A DNA stretch of 63,059 bases, from assembly GCA_934464585.1 (NCBI GenBank), contig CAKSJY010000008.1, forward strand, positions 1 through 63,059, in the 5' to 3' direction. The notes under the pieces were generated by a model that did not search any database, had not been told where the DNA came from, and saw nothing but the letters and a program-made list of their open reading frames with translations. This document shows, in pieces, positions 9,336-18,004 of the stretch (positions are counted from its first letter, which is position 1; each line of letters starts with the position of its first letter). A program made the position numbers and the translations under genes. This DNA comes from an uncultured Eubacteriales bacterium (lineage in GTDB: Bacteria > Bacillota > Clostridia > Oscillospirales > Acutalibacteraceae).

Positions 9336-9968
9336 ATGGTTGCAATTTATGTTATCATAGGAATAATAATGATTTTAGCTCTTTTGCTATTTTCATCTTT
9401 ACATATAAAAATAGTATATAATGATGATAACCCTTACATTAAAATAAGATTCTGGTTTTTTAGATTTAGTTTTAATTTAAGTAATGATAAAAATGACTCT
9501 AAACAAAAAAATGTAAAATCCGAAAAAGAAAAAATTTCTGATTCTAAAGATAGCAAAATTTCCTCTTTTATGGATACAATAAAAAGGCATGGAATATTCA
9601 ATTCTATAGCCACAATAAAACAACTTTTGATTATTATACTAAAAAAGAGTAGAAAATTACTAAAACATATAAAAAGTGATTTTTTAGATATAGATTATAC
9701 AGTGGTTGGTAACGACGCTGCCGATACAGCAATTAAGTATGGATATATATGTTCTATTGCCTATCCGCTGCAGTCAATACTCTTAGAAAAAAATATTTCT
9801 AAAAAACAAAACTTGAACATTTCTGCTGGGTTTTGTAGTGAAAAATCTATTTTGAAATTAGATGTAAGACTACATGTTAAAACAATTTTTCTATTGAATT
9901 TTTCTGTAGCTACTTTAATAGAAATCATGAAATGCCTAAGTCAGTTAAAAAAAGTAAATAACAAATAA
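9336..9968 (+). CDS. DUF2953 family membrane-anchored protein
   Basis: A 210-residue protein with an N-terminal membrane helix (residues 3-25), a short IKIRFWFFRFSF motif, a lysine/serine-rich linker and an alpha-beta C-terminal part. This organisation, placed immediately before ytfJ, is characteristic of the DUF2953 family found in spore-forming Firmicutes. The biochemical role is unknown; the link to sporulation comes from the neighbour. GGAGG lies eight bases before the ATG. ytfJ follows after 15 bases. Confidence 0.75.
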   Translation: MVAIYVIIGIIMILALLLFSSLHIKIVYNDDNPYIKIRFWFFRFSFNLSNDKNDSKQKNVKSEKEKISDSKDSKISSFMDTIKRHGIFNSIATIKQLLIIILKKSRKLLKHIKSDFLDIDYTVVGNDAADTAIKYGYICSIAYPLQSILLEKNISKKQNLNISAGFCSEKSILKLDVRLHVKTIFLLNFSVATLIEIMKCLSQLKKVNNK

Positions 9969-9983
9969 AAAGGTGGTATTATT

Positions 9984-10403
9984 ATGAGCAATGGTAAAAT
10001 AGAAGGAATCATGGGTACAACAATGGAAAAAATAAAGGAAATGGTTGATGTAAATACAATCATCGGCGAACCCATTACCTCACCAGACGGTACTATTATT
10101 ATTCCCGTATCAAAGGTCACATACGGATTTGCATCCGGAGGATCAGATCTTCCAAATAAAAAATCTGAATCTACTGAAAGCTTTGGTGGCGGTGGCGGTG
10201 CCGGAATTACTATAGTACCTATTGCATTTTTGTCTATATCAAACGGAGATGTAAAACTTCTTCAAGTTGAACCCTTTAATAATTCTACTGATAGAATTAT
10301 AGGTATGCTCCCCGAACTTATTGATAAAATATCACAAACATTTAAGAAAGACAAAAAGAAAAAGACTTCTTCAACTTCCTGCACAGAAGAAACAGAAAGC
10401 TAA
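9984..10403 (+). CDS. ytfJ: GerW/YtfJ family sporulation protein
   Basis: A 139-residue YtfJ protein; the Bacillus homologue is made in the forespore and is needed for normal germination. The family core GEPITSPDGTIIIPVSKVTYGFASGG at about residues 28-55 is complete (shown here in full only as its landmarks: PDGTIIIPVSKV, then the Gly-rich SFGGGGGAG segment). The basic Lys/Ser-rich tail is also typical. AAGGTGG precedes the ATG. Its presence supports a spore-forming host. It sits between DUF2953 and a DacF-like carboxypeptidase, an order common in Clostridia. Confidence 0.9.
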   Translation: MSNGKIEGIMGTTMEKIKEMVDVNTIIGEPITSPDGTIIIPVSKVTYGFASGGSDLPNKKSESTESFGGGGGAGITIVPIAFLSISNGDVKLLQVEPFNNSTDRIIGMLPELIDKISQTFKKDKKKKTSSTSCTEETES

Positions 10404-10420
10404 TAAGCATATATGCATTA

Positions 10421-10504
10421 ACCTTCCACATATTATATATTAAATAAAAACAAGCGGTCGCTTTATTAAATATATTTTAAATCGAACCGTTCAAAGTGGA
10501 AGGT
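10421..10504 (+). promoter_or_regulatory. Possible fold-back hiding the carboxypeptidase ribosome binding site
   Basis: ACCTTCCAC (10421-10429) is the exact complement of GTGGAAGGT (10496-10504), which contains the ribosome binding site of the next gene. The two are 66 bases apart. Pairing in the mRNA could reduce translation initiation. It is seen only as complementarity, without conservation data. Confidence 0.35.
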
Positions 10505-10512
10505 GTTTTGTT

Positions 10513-11670
10513 TTGTTTAAAAGGCTCATTTGTTTCCTTTTTATATACTTAATTAATATATCTTGTTTTACTGTGTACGCAGAGGAAAGTGCACCTGACG
10601 GAAATATTGATATATCTGCCAAAGCCGCTATTCTAATATGTGCTGATAGTGGGAAAGTTTTATATGCAAAAAATGAAAATCAGCAACTTCCTATGGCAAG
10701 TACAACAAAAATCATGACTGCACTTTTAGCATTCGAAAAAGCTGAATCTTTAGATAATGAAATTACAATAACAGATGAAATGACTCGTATTGAGGGTTCC
10801 TCTATGGGTCTTTTACCCGGCAATGTTTTAACATTAAAAAACATCGCAAGAGGAATGATGATGTGCTCGGGAAATGATGCTGCAAATACTATTGCTATCT
10901 CCTTAGCAGAGAACAACGATAAATTTTGCGAACTTATGAATGAAAAGGCTAAACTCATTGGCATGAATGATACACACTTTTCAACTGCATCAGGTCTCGA
11001 TAGAGATGATCATTTTTCAACCGCCAAAGATATGGCAACTTTGGGTGCATATGCAATGGATAATCAAGACTTTTACGATACCGTTTCATGTAAATCAATA
11101 AGAGTTCCATTTATTAAGCCTAATGAATGCCATACATACAAAAATCACAACAAACTTTTATGGCAATATGATGATTGTGTCGGAATAAAAACAGGATTTA
11201 CTAAGAAATCCGGCAGATGTCTTGTTTCATGTGCAGAAAAGGATAATATGCGTTTAATCGCCGTAACCTTACATGCACACAGCGATTGGGATGATCATAA
11301 AAAAATGTATGATTATGGATTTTCTAAAGTTGAAAGTGTAAAAATGGATACATTAAGAGAGGACATATTGATTAATGTAGTTGGTTCAAATGAAGAATTT
11401 ATTAATGCAAATGTAAAAACATCTAAGTCTATTACATTGGAAAAAGAAAACGTCTCTAAAATATCAGAGGTAATTGAAGCACCTCAATTTTTAAATGCAC
11501 CAATCGAAAAAGGTCAGGTTGTTGGAAGAGTGGCATATTATTTAGATGATAAATTAATTGCGGTAAACGAGCTAATTTCAGATCGTGATGCTAATTATAA
11601 ACACAAAGAAAATGGTTTTTTAGATAGCCTAAAAAACTTTTTTATAAACATTTTTTATAAGGATTGTTAA
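10513..11670 (+). CDS. D-alanyl-D-alanine carboxypeptidase, DacF/DacB type
   Basis: A serine-type penicillin-binding protein of family S11 that trims the terminal D-Ala of peptidoglycan stem peptides outside the membrane. A signal peptide covers residues 1-23. The active-site motifs are S63-T-T-K66, S119-G-N121 and K226-T-G228, followed by the C-terminal beta domain and an amphipathic tail that anchors such enzymes. It starts with TTG, with GGAAGG about eight bases upstream. Next to ytfJ a sporulation-related role like that of DacF is plausible, but a vegetative role cannot be excluded. Confidence 0.92.
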   Translation: MFKRLICFLFIYLINISCFTVYAEESAPDGNIDISAKAAILICADSGKVLYAKNENQQLPMASTTKIMTALLAFEKAESLDNEITITDEMTRIEGSSMGLLPGNVLTLKNIARGMMMCSGNDAANTIAISLAENNDKFCELMNEKAKLIGMNDTHFSTASGLDRDDHFSTAKDMATLGAYAMDNQDFYDTVSCKSIRVPFIKPNECHTYKNHNKLLWQYDDCVGIKTGFTKKSGRCLVSCAEKDNMRLIAVTLHAHSDWDDHKKMYDYGFSKVESVKMDTLREDILINVVGSNEEFINANVKTSKSITLEKENVSKISEVIEAPQFLNAPIEKGQVVGRVAYYLDDKLIAVNELISDRDANYKHKENGFLDSLKNFFINIFYKDC

Positions 11671-11690
11671 AATTAGAAAGGATAAGTTAG

Positions 11691-12422
11691 ATGAATAAAA
11701 AGGATTTAGTACGCCTTCAAAAATTTCTTTCAGACTGCGGTATAGCTTCAAGAAGGAAATCTGAAGAACTTATAATGAAAGGATCTGTTAAGGTAAATGG
11801 AGTAATTGCCAAAATCGGAGATAAGGTAGATCCTCTAAAAGATAAAATAACATTTAAAGGCAAGCGCGTACTTCCAAGCAAAAAACTATATTACGTTATG
11901 GTACATAAACCAAGAGGTTTTGTGACTACGATGAATGATGAACTTGGCAGAAAATGTGTTGCTGAATTAGTCTCCGATATACCTGCAAGACTTTACCCTG
12001 TCGGAAGACTCGATAAAGATTCTGAAGGTCTTATACTTATGACAAATGACGGTGAATTTGCTAATAAAATGATGCATCCGTCTACTCATATTCCAAAGAA
12101 ATATCGTGTTACAATAAAACCTGATATAACCGAGGAGCAATTAGCTCAATTTAATACAGGAATGGAAATAGACGGAAAGATGACTATGCCCGCCGATGCT
12201 TGGATTATTCTAAAACAACCCGGAAGAGTTGTTGTGGAAATCACTTTGTATGAGGGCAGAAACAGACAAATTCGTAAAATGTGTGAAAAACTCGGTGTTG
12301 AGGTTGCCCGTCTTAAAAGAACTTCTATTGGAAATTTAAAGCTTGGTATGCTACCTCCGGGATCTTACAGAGAATTAACTCCGGAAGAATTAAAGAAGTT
12401 GACAGCTAAAAATATAGTTTAA
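11691..12422 (+). CDS. rluB: Ribosomal large subunit pseudouridine synthase B
   Basis: A 243-residue RsuA/RluB-type pseudouridine synthase. An N-terminal S4 RNA-binding domain (residues 6-60, with LQKFLSDCGIASRRKSEEL) is followed by the catalytic domain with GRLDKDSEGLI, in which Asp108 is the nucleophile. The family modifies 23S or 16S rRNA; RluB acts on 23S rRNA and is the usual form next to scpAB. AAAGGA lies seven to eight bases before the ATG. The RluB versus RsuA choice rests on gene context. Confidence 0.88.
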   Translation: MNKKDLVRLQKFLSDCGIASRRKSEELIMKGSVKVNGVIAKIGDKVDPLKDKITFKGKRVLPSKKLYYVMVHKPRGFVTTMNDELGRKCVAELVSDIPARLYPVGRLDKDSEGLILMTNDGEFANKMMHPSTHIPKKYRVTIKPDITEEQLAQFNTGMEIDGKMTMPADAWIILKQPGRVVVEITLYEGRNRQIRKMCEKLGVEVARLKRTSIGNLKLGMLPPGSYRELTPEELKKLTAKNIV

Positions 12423-12438
12423 TTAAAGGTGGGCAAAA

Positions 12439-12810
12439 ATGATTATAATCTCCCCTGTTTCTAATACTTCTGAATATTTAGATAAAACTAAAGCTATAGA
12501 CTTAAATACCGTTATATTATCCGCACAAGAAAACGAACTTGAGCTAGGGTATATCGCATTTAATCTTGAAAATACTAAAGCTTCTATTATATATATATCC
12601 CTATGCGAATCAACCAAAAATGAAGGCTTAAAAAATACTCAGTTAATAGTCGACTCATTAATAAAAGCCACTGTATCATATATAATTAATCGAAATATAT
12701 TTTATCTCGAATCCCACAAGTATTTTGAAGTTTTAGAAAATCTCAACTTTAAAAATTCAGGCAATAAAGTGTTTTTAGATTTAAATAAGGCTCTTTTAAG
12801 GTGTAAATAA
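12439..12810 (+). CDS. Small protein of unknown function, acetyltransferase-like fold possible
   Basis: A 123-residue soluble protein that I do not firmly recognise. The order of predicted strands and helices, with ELGYIAFNLEN, then IYISLCESTKNEGLKNTQLIVDSLI, then a FEVLENLNFKNSG tail, resembles a truncated GNAT fold, but no acetyl-CoA-binding motif is clear. It lies between rluB and a carboxyltransferase in the same direction, with a good GGTGGG ribosome binding site. Confidence 0.6.
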   Translation: MIIISPVSNTSEYLDKTKAIDLNTVILSAQENELELGYIAFNLENTKASIIYISLCESTKNEGLKNTQLIVDSLIKATVSYIINRNIFYLESHKYFEVLENLNFKNSGNKVFLDLNKALLRCK

Positions 12811-12843
12811 CACCAACCATACCTTTTGTAATGGAGGACAAGT

Positions 12844-14247
12844 ATGAATATTGAAAAAAATATAAAATTTATAGAACAACAGGAATCAATAAGGTCAGAG
12901 TCAAAAGCTTATAAAAGACTTCTAAGTTTATTTGACGAAGATACTTTTTCTGAAATTGACCCATTTCTTAAATCATCTGATGATTATGCAGAAGTTATCG
13001 CCGGTTATGGACTTATAAGCGGTTCAGCAGTATATGCATTTTCACAAGATTGTGACAAAGACGGTGGTGCAATCTCTAAGGCCCAACTTAAAAAAATCAA
13101 AAAAGTATATGAATTAGCCGCAAAAACAGGGATCCCGATTATAGGATTATATGATTCCATCGGTGCTAAAATAAACGAGGGAAATGAGCTAATCTATGAT
13201 TACGGCGAAGTATTAAAGTTAAATCACCAGGTTTCCGGTGTTGTTCCAAAGATATCTGTTATTTTAGGGGCAAGCCTTGGCACAAATGCTATATTAGCAT
13301 CTTCTGCCGATTTTGTTATAATGCAAAAATCAGCAAGACTTGGAATCAGTACTATAGATAAAGGTTCCTCTGCAAAAGATGCAGAAACTACAGGTGTATC
13401 CCACATCACAGCTATTAACGAAACTGATGCTATAAACAAAACCAAAAGGCTTATATCGATGTTACCACTTAATAATCTTTCAAAGCCTTCAACTAAAACA
13501 TTTAATGAAAGTATCAACAACCTAAAAGAACTCGATGAGCTCTCTAAAAGCGTATGCAAATCAACCGAAAAAGATATTATGAAAAAAATTATACACTCCA
13601 TTTGCGATGATAAAAGCTTTTTAGAAATGCAATCTGGCTACGGTCTATCCTTAATAGTAGGCCTTGGTAGGATAGGTGGGAATACAGTAGGTATAATATC
13701 ATCAAATATTTACAACAATGGGGTTATAGATGCAGATGCTTGCTCTAAGGCCTCAAGAACTCTCAGATTCTGCGATGCATTTTCAATTCCTGTTCTAACT
13801 ATTATAAATTCAAGGAGTTTTGAATCTCTTAAAGAAGCTACTATGTTATCTTGCGTATACTCAGAAGCAACAACTGCAAAAATTAATCTAATTGTTGGCG
13901 AAGCTTATGGTTCTGTATATATAGCATTAGCCGGAAAGGGTTCGGGTACAGATGTTGTATTCTCATGGCCAAATGCCATTGTCTCCCCTCTTGAACCAAA
14001 AACTGCTGTGCATATTCTTTTAAACTCTGAAATAAAGAAATTAAAAGATCCCATAAACGATAAGGGACGTCTAATAAAGGCTTATGAAGAAACTCAAGCC
14101 TCGGCATTTATTGCTTCATCCGAGGGCTTTATTGATGATGTTATACGACCCAGTGATACAAGAGCAAAACTAATATCAGTTTTAGATTTCCTTGCTGGTA
14201 AGCGCGTTTCTACATTGCCAAAAAAACATTCTAATATATTACTTTAA
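12844..14247 (+). CDS. Divergent biotin-dependent carboxyltransferase subunit (MmdA-like)
   Basis: A 467-residue crotonase-fold carboxyltransferase with two half-domains, related to the MmdA, PccB and transcarboxylase 12S subunits, which move CO2 between carboxybiotin and an acyl-CoA. The C-terminal half keeps RTLRFCDAFSIPVLTI and AYGSVYIALAGKGSGTDVVF. The N-terminal half keeps YDYGEVL and SGVVPKISVILG. Compared with typical members of about 510 residues it is short. The usual DSGGARIQEG reads DSIGAKINEG, and the PGFLPG loop segment is missing. The next two genes encode a biotin carrier and an OadA-like subunit, so it should belong to that complex; the acyl substrate is unknown. Confidence 0.8.
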   Translation: MNIEKNIKFIEQQESIRSESKAYKRLLSLFDEDTFSEIDPFLKSSDDYAEVIAGYGLISGSAVYAFSQDCDKDGGAISKAQLKKIKKVYELAAKTGIPIIGLYDSIGAKINEGNELIYDYGEVLKLNHQVSGVVPKISVILGASLGTNAILASSADFVIMQKSARLGISTIDKGSSAKDAETTGVSHITAINETDAINKTKRLISMLPLNNLSKPSTKTFNESINNLKELDELSKSVCKSTEKDIMKKIIHSICDDKSFLEMQSGYGLSLIVGLGRIGGNTVGIISSNIYNNGVIDADACSKASRTLRFCDAFSIPVLTIINSRSFESLKEATMLSCVYSEATTAKINLIVGEAYGSVYIALAGKGSGTDVVFSWPNAIVSPLEPKTAVHILLNSEIKKLKDPINDKGRLIKAYEETQASAFIASSEGFIDDVIRPSDTRAKLISVLDFLAGKRVSTLPKKHSNILL

Positions 14248-14271
14248 AATATAATTCTAAGGAGAAAACTT

Positions 14272-14637
14272 ATGAAAAATTTAAAGATCACCGTAAATGG
14301 AAAAGCATATGATGTTACTGTTGAGGAAGTAGATAGCTCAGAAGAAGTTGTATCTACAGAATCTATAAAGGAATCTACTAATACAAAACCATCCACTAAA
14401 GAGGAAGTTACTTTTTCAGCAGGAGAAGAAACTGTGAAGTCCCCTATGCCAGGCACTATTGTTTCGATTAATGTTACCGAAGGACAAAAAGTCTCTTCAG
14501 GCGATGTACTATTAATTTTAGAAGCAATGAAAATGGAAAATGAAATTGTAGCTCCAAAAAACGCAGTAGTTTCTAAAATAGCTGTAAGTAAAGGGCAAAG
14601 TGTCGATTCAGAAACCGTCCTTTTATCATTAAAATAG
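14272..14637 (+). CDS. Biotin carboxyl carrier protein
   Basis: A 121-residue carrier with a Ser/Thr/Glu-rich linker (residues 20-50) and a C-terminal biotinyl domain. EAMKMEN places the biotinylated lysine at Lys87, and the usual SPMPGTIV segment is present at 57-64. It shuttles carboxybiotin between the two neighbouring catalytic subunits. It lies 24 bases after the carboxyltransferase and 13 bases before the OadA-like gene, with an AAGGAG site, so the three genes are almost certainly one transcriptional unit. Confidence 0.93.
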   Translation: MKNLKITVNGKAYDVTVEEVDSSEEVVSTESIKESTNTKPSTKEEVTFSAGEETVKSPMPGTIVSINVTEGQKVSSGDVLLILEAMKMENEIVAPKNAVVSKIAVSKGQSVDSETVLLSLK

Positions 14638-14650
14638 GAGGTTAAAACAT

Positions 14651-16054
14651 ATGAGCAATAAAAAAATATTGATAACTGAAACTGTATTAAGAGACGCACA
14701 CCAATCATTGTTGGCAACCAGAATGTCTACCGAAGATATGCTTCCTATATTGGAAACTCTTGATAAAGTAGGCTTTTATTCATTAGAATGTTGGGGCGGA
14801 GCTACTTTTGATGCATGTTTGAGATTTTTAAATGAAGATCCTTGGGAAAGACTTAGAATAATACGAAAAAAATGTCCAAATACCAAACTTCAAATGCTAT
14901 TTAGAGGCCAAAATATGTTGGGTTACCGTCATTATGCTGATGATGTTTTGGAATACTTTGTTAAAAAATCTGTTTCAAACGGAATCGACATAATAAGAAT
15001 ATTCGATGCACTTAATGATATCAAGAACTTAGAAGTTGCAATTAAGTCTGCAAAAAAAGAAGGCGCTCATGTACAAGTTGCCATCTCATATACTACGGGC
15101 CCAGTATTCAACACAGAATATTATGTTGAATATGCCAAAAGGATTGAGCAAGCTGGTGCAGACTCAATATGTATAAAGGATATGGCTGCATTACTTACCC
15201 CATATGAAACAGAGTCTTTGGTAAAGGCAATAAAAAATGTTGTTAAAATTCCTATACAGCTTCATACTCACTATACCTCAGGCCTAGCATCCATGTGCCT
15301 TTTAAAAGGTATTGAAGCTGGTGCAGATATAATTGATACTGCTATGTCTCCGCTAGCTTTAGGTACATCACTTGCACCTACTGAATCTATGGTTGCTGCA
15401 TTACAGGGAACTAAATATGATACAGATCTTGACCTTGTTCTATTAAATCAAATAAGAGATTACTTTATGACACTTCGTCAAAAATATATTGAAAATGGAT
15501 TAATAAATCAAAAAGTCTTAGCGACAAACACAAATGCACTTATCTATCAAGTTCCTGGCGGTATGCTTTCAAACCTATTATCACAATTAAAAGAAGCCGG
15601 TAAAGAAGACAAACTTGATGAAGTCATGAAAGAAGTCCCAAGGGTAAGAATGGATGCCGGATATCCTCCCCTTGTTACTCCTACTTCTCAAATAGTAGGT
15701 ACACAGGCCGTTTTTAATGTTATTACAGGTCAGAGGTACAAAATTTGTACAAACGAGTTTAAGGACCTTATTTTAGGAAAATACGGTACCACACCTGTAC
15801 CGATAGATCCTGAATTTAGAAAATCTATAGTTGGCGACGAAAAAGCTATTACTTGTCGCCCTGCCGATCTCCTAAAACCTGAACTTGAATCTCTAAGATC
15901 CGAAATAACTGAGTGGATTGAACAAGATGAGGATGTTTTGTCATATGCTCAATTTCCTAAAATTGCGGTTGACTTTTTCAAAAAGCGTAGAGATGAAAAA
16001 TATTCTATAGATTCAAATCATGCAAATATCCAAAAGCAGATACATCCGCTTTAA
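14651..16054 (+). CDS. Oxaloacetate decarboxylase alpha / transcarboxylase 5S-like subunit
   Basis: A 467-residue member of the pyruvate carboxyltransferase family, which exchanges CO2 between oxaloacetate/pyruvate and carboxybiotin. The TIM-barrel begins with TVLRDAHQSLLATRM, includes LECWGGATFD and KDMAALLTPYE, and has the metal ligands HTHYTSG at about residue 205. It lacks its own biotinyl domain, which is encoded separately just upstream. AGGAGG precedes the ATG. No membrane beta subunit (OadB/GcdB/MmdB type) follows: the unit ends in a terminator. The set of 12S-like, 1.3S-like and 5S-like genes resembles methylmalonyl-CoA carboxyltransferase. Confidence 0.9.
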   Translation: MSNKKILITETVLRDAHQSLLATRMSTEDMLPILETLDKVGFYSLECWGGATFDACLRFLNEDPWERLRIIRKKCPNTKLQMLFRGQNMLGYRHYADDVLEYFVKKSVSNGIDIIRIFDALNDIKNLEVAIKSAKKEGAHVQVAISYTTGPVFNTEYYVEYAKRIEQAGADSICIKDMAALLTPYETESLVKAIKNVVKIPIQLHTHYTSGLASMCLLKGIEAGADIIDTAMSPLALGTSLAPTESMVAALQGTKYDTDLDLVLLNQIRDYFMTLRQKYIENGLINQKVLATNTNALIYQVPGGMLSNLLSQLKEAGKEDKLDEVMKEVPRVRMDAGYPPLVTPTSQIVGTQAVFNVITGQRYKICTNEFKDLILGKYGTTPVPIDPEFRKSIVGDEKAITCRPADLLKPELESLRSEITEWIEQDEDVLSYAQFPKIAVDFFKKRRDEKYSIDSNHANIQKQIHPL

Positions 16055-16078
16055 TATAAACTTATATATGATAAAGAT

Positions 16079-16112
16079 CAGGCCCCCGGTTTTAAAAACC
16101 GGGGGCCTTACT
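16079..16112. terminator. Bidirectional terminator between convergent genes
   Basis: A GC-rich hairpin, GGCCCCCGG facing CCGGGGGCC (16081-16107), with an A/T-rich loop, lies between the OadA-like gene and the convergent ABC transporter gene. It is very prominent in this AT-rich DNA. The T-tracts on both sides are interrupted. Confidence 0.75.
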
Positions 16113-16132
16113 ATTATTACACTTGTTATTTT

Positions 16133-18004
16133 CTAGCTAACAACTTTAAACTGACTTTCATATAGGTTTGCATAAAAACCTTGTTTTGCAAGCAATTCTT
16201 CGTGCTTACCCTGTTCTACTATATCTCCATCTTTCATAACCAAAATTAAGTCGGCATCCTTTATAGTGCTAAGTCTATGCGCAATAACAAAGCTTGTTCT
16301 TCCTTTCATTAAATTATCCATAGCTTTCTGAATTAAGGTTTCTGTTCTAGTATCAACAGAACTTGTAGCTTCGTCTAAGATCAATATTTTAGGGTCCGCT
16401 AAAATAGCTCTAGCTATAGTTAAAAGCTGTTTTTGGCCCAAGGATACGTTACTAGCCTCTTCATTTAATTCCATATCATATCCCTGTGGAAGAGTTCTTA
16501 CAAAGTGATCAACCTGAGCTGCTTTTGCTGCCTCCATAACCTCTTCATCAGTAGCATCTAACTTACCATATCGTATATTATCTTTAATTGATGCATTATA
16601 AAGCCATGTATCCTGTAGTACCATTCCAAATAAGGACCTTAATCCGTTTCTTGTAAAGTTCTTAATGTTATGTCCATCTACACAAATAGCACCACTATTT
16701 ACATCATAGAAACGCATTAAAAGCTTAACCATTGTCGTTTTTCCTGCCCCTGTAGGACCAACAATTGCAATTTTTTGACCCGGTGATACCTCTGCAGAAA
16801 AGTCTTTAATTATGATTTTTTCAGGATTGTAGCCAAACCTTACATGTTCAAACTGTACACTACCTTCAATAGGTACTGCATTTTCGTTTTCTTCTCCGTT
16901 TACTCTTGGAATTATAGGGTCTGTTACTTCCGGAATTTCTTCATCCTCTGCTAAAAATTCAAACACCCTTTCTGCAGCAGCCATAGTTTGTTGCAAAACA
17001 TTAGAGATATTTGAAATCTGCGTAAGTGGTTGTGTAAACTGTCTAACGTATTGAATAAATGCCTGTATGTCTCCAACTTGTAATCCCTTATTTATAGCAA
17101 GATAACCACCTAAAATACATATACCAACATAACCCAAGTTAGATACTAAATTCATAATTGGCATCATAAGTCCTGATAAAAATTGAGATTTCCAAGACGA
17201 TACATATAACACCTCATTATATCTATCAAACTTAGCTAATGAGTCTGCCTCACCATTAAAAGCTTTAACTACATTATGTCCTGAATACATTTCCTCTACA
17301 TGACCATTAATATGTCCTAAAAAGTCCTGCTGATGTACAAAGTGAATTTGCGATCTCTTAATAACAAATGAAATAAAGAATAGTGAAATCGGAACTATGC
17401 ACATTGCTATTAATGTCATTTGCCAACTTATCGTAAACATCATAACTATTATACCTATTACGGTTACTACTGATGTTATTATCTGAGTTACACTCTGGTT
17501 CAAAGTCTGACTTAAAGTATCAACGTCGTTAGTAACTCTTGATAAGACTTCACCATGATTTACTCTATCAAAATATGAAAGTGGCATTTTGTTTATCTTT
17601 TTCTCAATGTTATCTCTAAGTTTATAGGATATTTTCATAGATATGCCAGTCATGATAAATCCTTGCAAATATGAAAATGCAAAACTTAGAACATATAAAA
17701 ATGTCAAAAAAAGTAATATTTCTGCTATTTTGCTAAAATTAATGCCATTACTTGTACCGGAAACTTGGCCTATAATACCCTGATATATTTCTGTAGTGGC
17801 ATTACCTAAATACTTAGGACCTATAATAGTAAATATTGTCGATGCAATAGCAAAAATGACAACAATTGCCAAGGCTATTTTATACTTTCCAAAGTAAGAT
17901 AGTAAGGTTTTTAAAGTTCCCTTAAAATTCTTCGCTCTTTCACCTACCGGACCATTTGATTGATTAGACATATGTCCTCCGGAGGCATTTACCATTTTAG
18001 CCAT
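16133..18004 (-). CDS. ABC exporter subunit with canonical ATP site
   Basis: A 623-residue half-transporter of the multidrug exporter type: six membrane helices (about 45-340) followed by an ATPase domain with Walker A GPTGAGKTT (about 417), signature NVSLGQKQ (about 521), Walker B ILILDEATSS with catalytic Glu, and H-loop IAHRLS. It pairs with the upstream 740-residue partner, whose stop overlaps this start (TAATG). The heterodimer probably exports lipids, peptides or drugs; the substrate cannot be read from sequence. GGAGG lies seven to eight bases upstream of the ATG. Confidence 0.92.
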   Translation of the reverse strand: MAKMVNASGGHMSNQSNGPVGERAKNFKGTLKTLLSYFGKYKIALAIVVIFAIASTIFTIIGPKYLGNATTEIYQGIIGQVSGTSNGINFSKIAEILLFLTFLYVLSFAFSYLQGFIMTGISMKISYKLRDNIEKKINKMPLSYFDRVNHGEVLSRVTNDVDTLSQTLNQSVTQIITSVVTVIGIIVMMFTISWQMTLIAMCIVPISLFFISFVIKRSQIHFVHQQDFLGHINGHVEEMYSGHNVVKAFNGEADSLAKFDRYNEVLYVSSWKSQFLSGLMMPIMNLVSNLGYVGICILGGYLAINKGLQVGDIQAFIQYVRQFTQPLTQISNISNVLQQTMAAAERVFEFLAEDEEIPEVTDPIIPRVNGEENENAVPIEGSVQFEHVRFGYNPEKIIIKDFSAEVSPGQKIAIVGPTGAGKTTMVKLLMRFYDVNSGAICVDGHNIKNFTRNGLRSLFGMVLQDTWLYNASIKDNIRYGKLDATDEEVMEAAKAAQVDHFVRTLPQGYDMELNEEASNVSLGQKQLLTIARAILADPKILILDEATSSVDTRTETLIQKAMDNLMKGRTSFVIAHRLSTIKDADLILVMKDGDIVEQGKHEELLAKQGFYANLYESQFKVVS

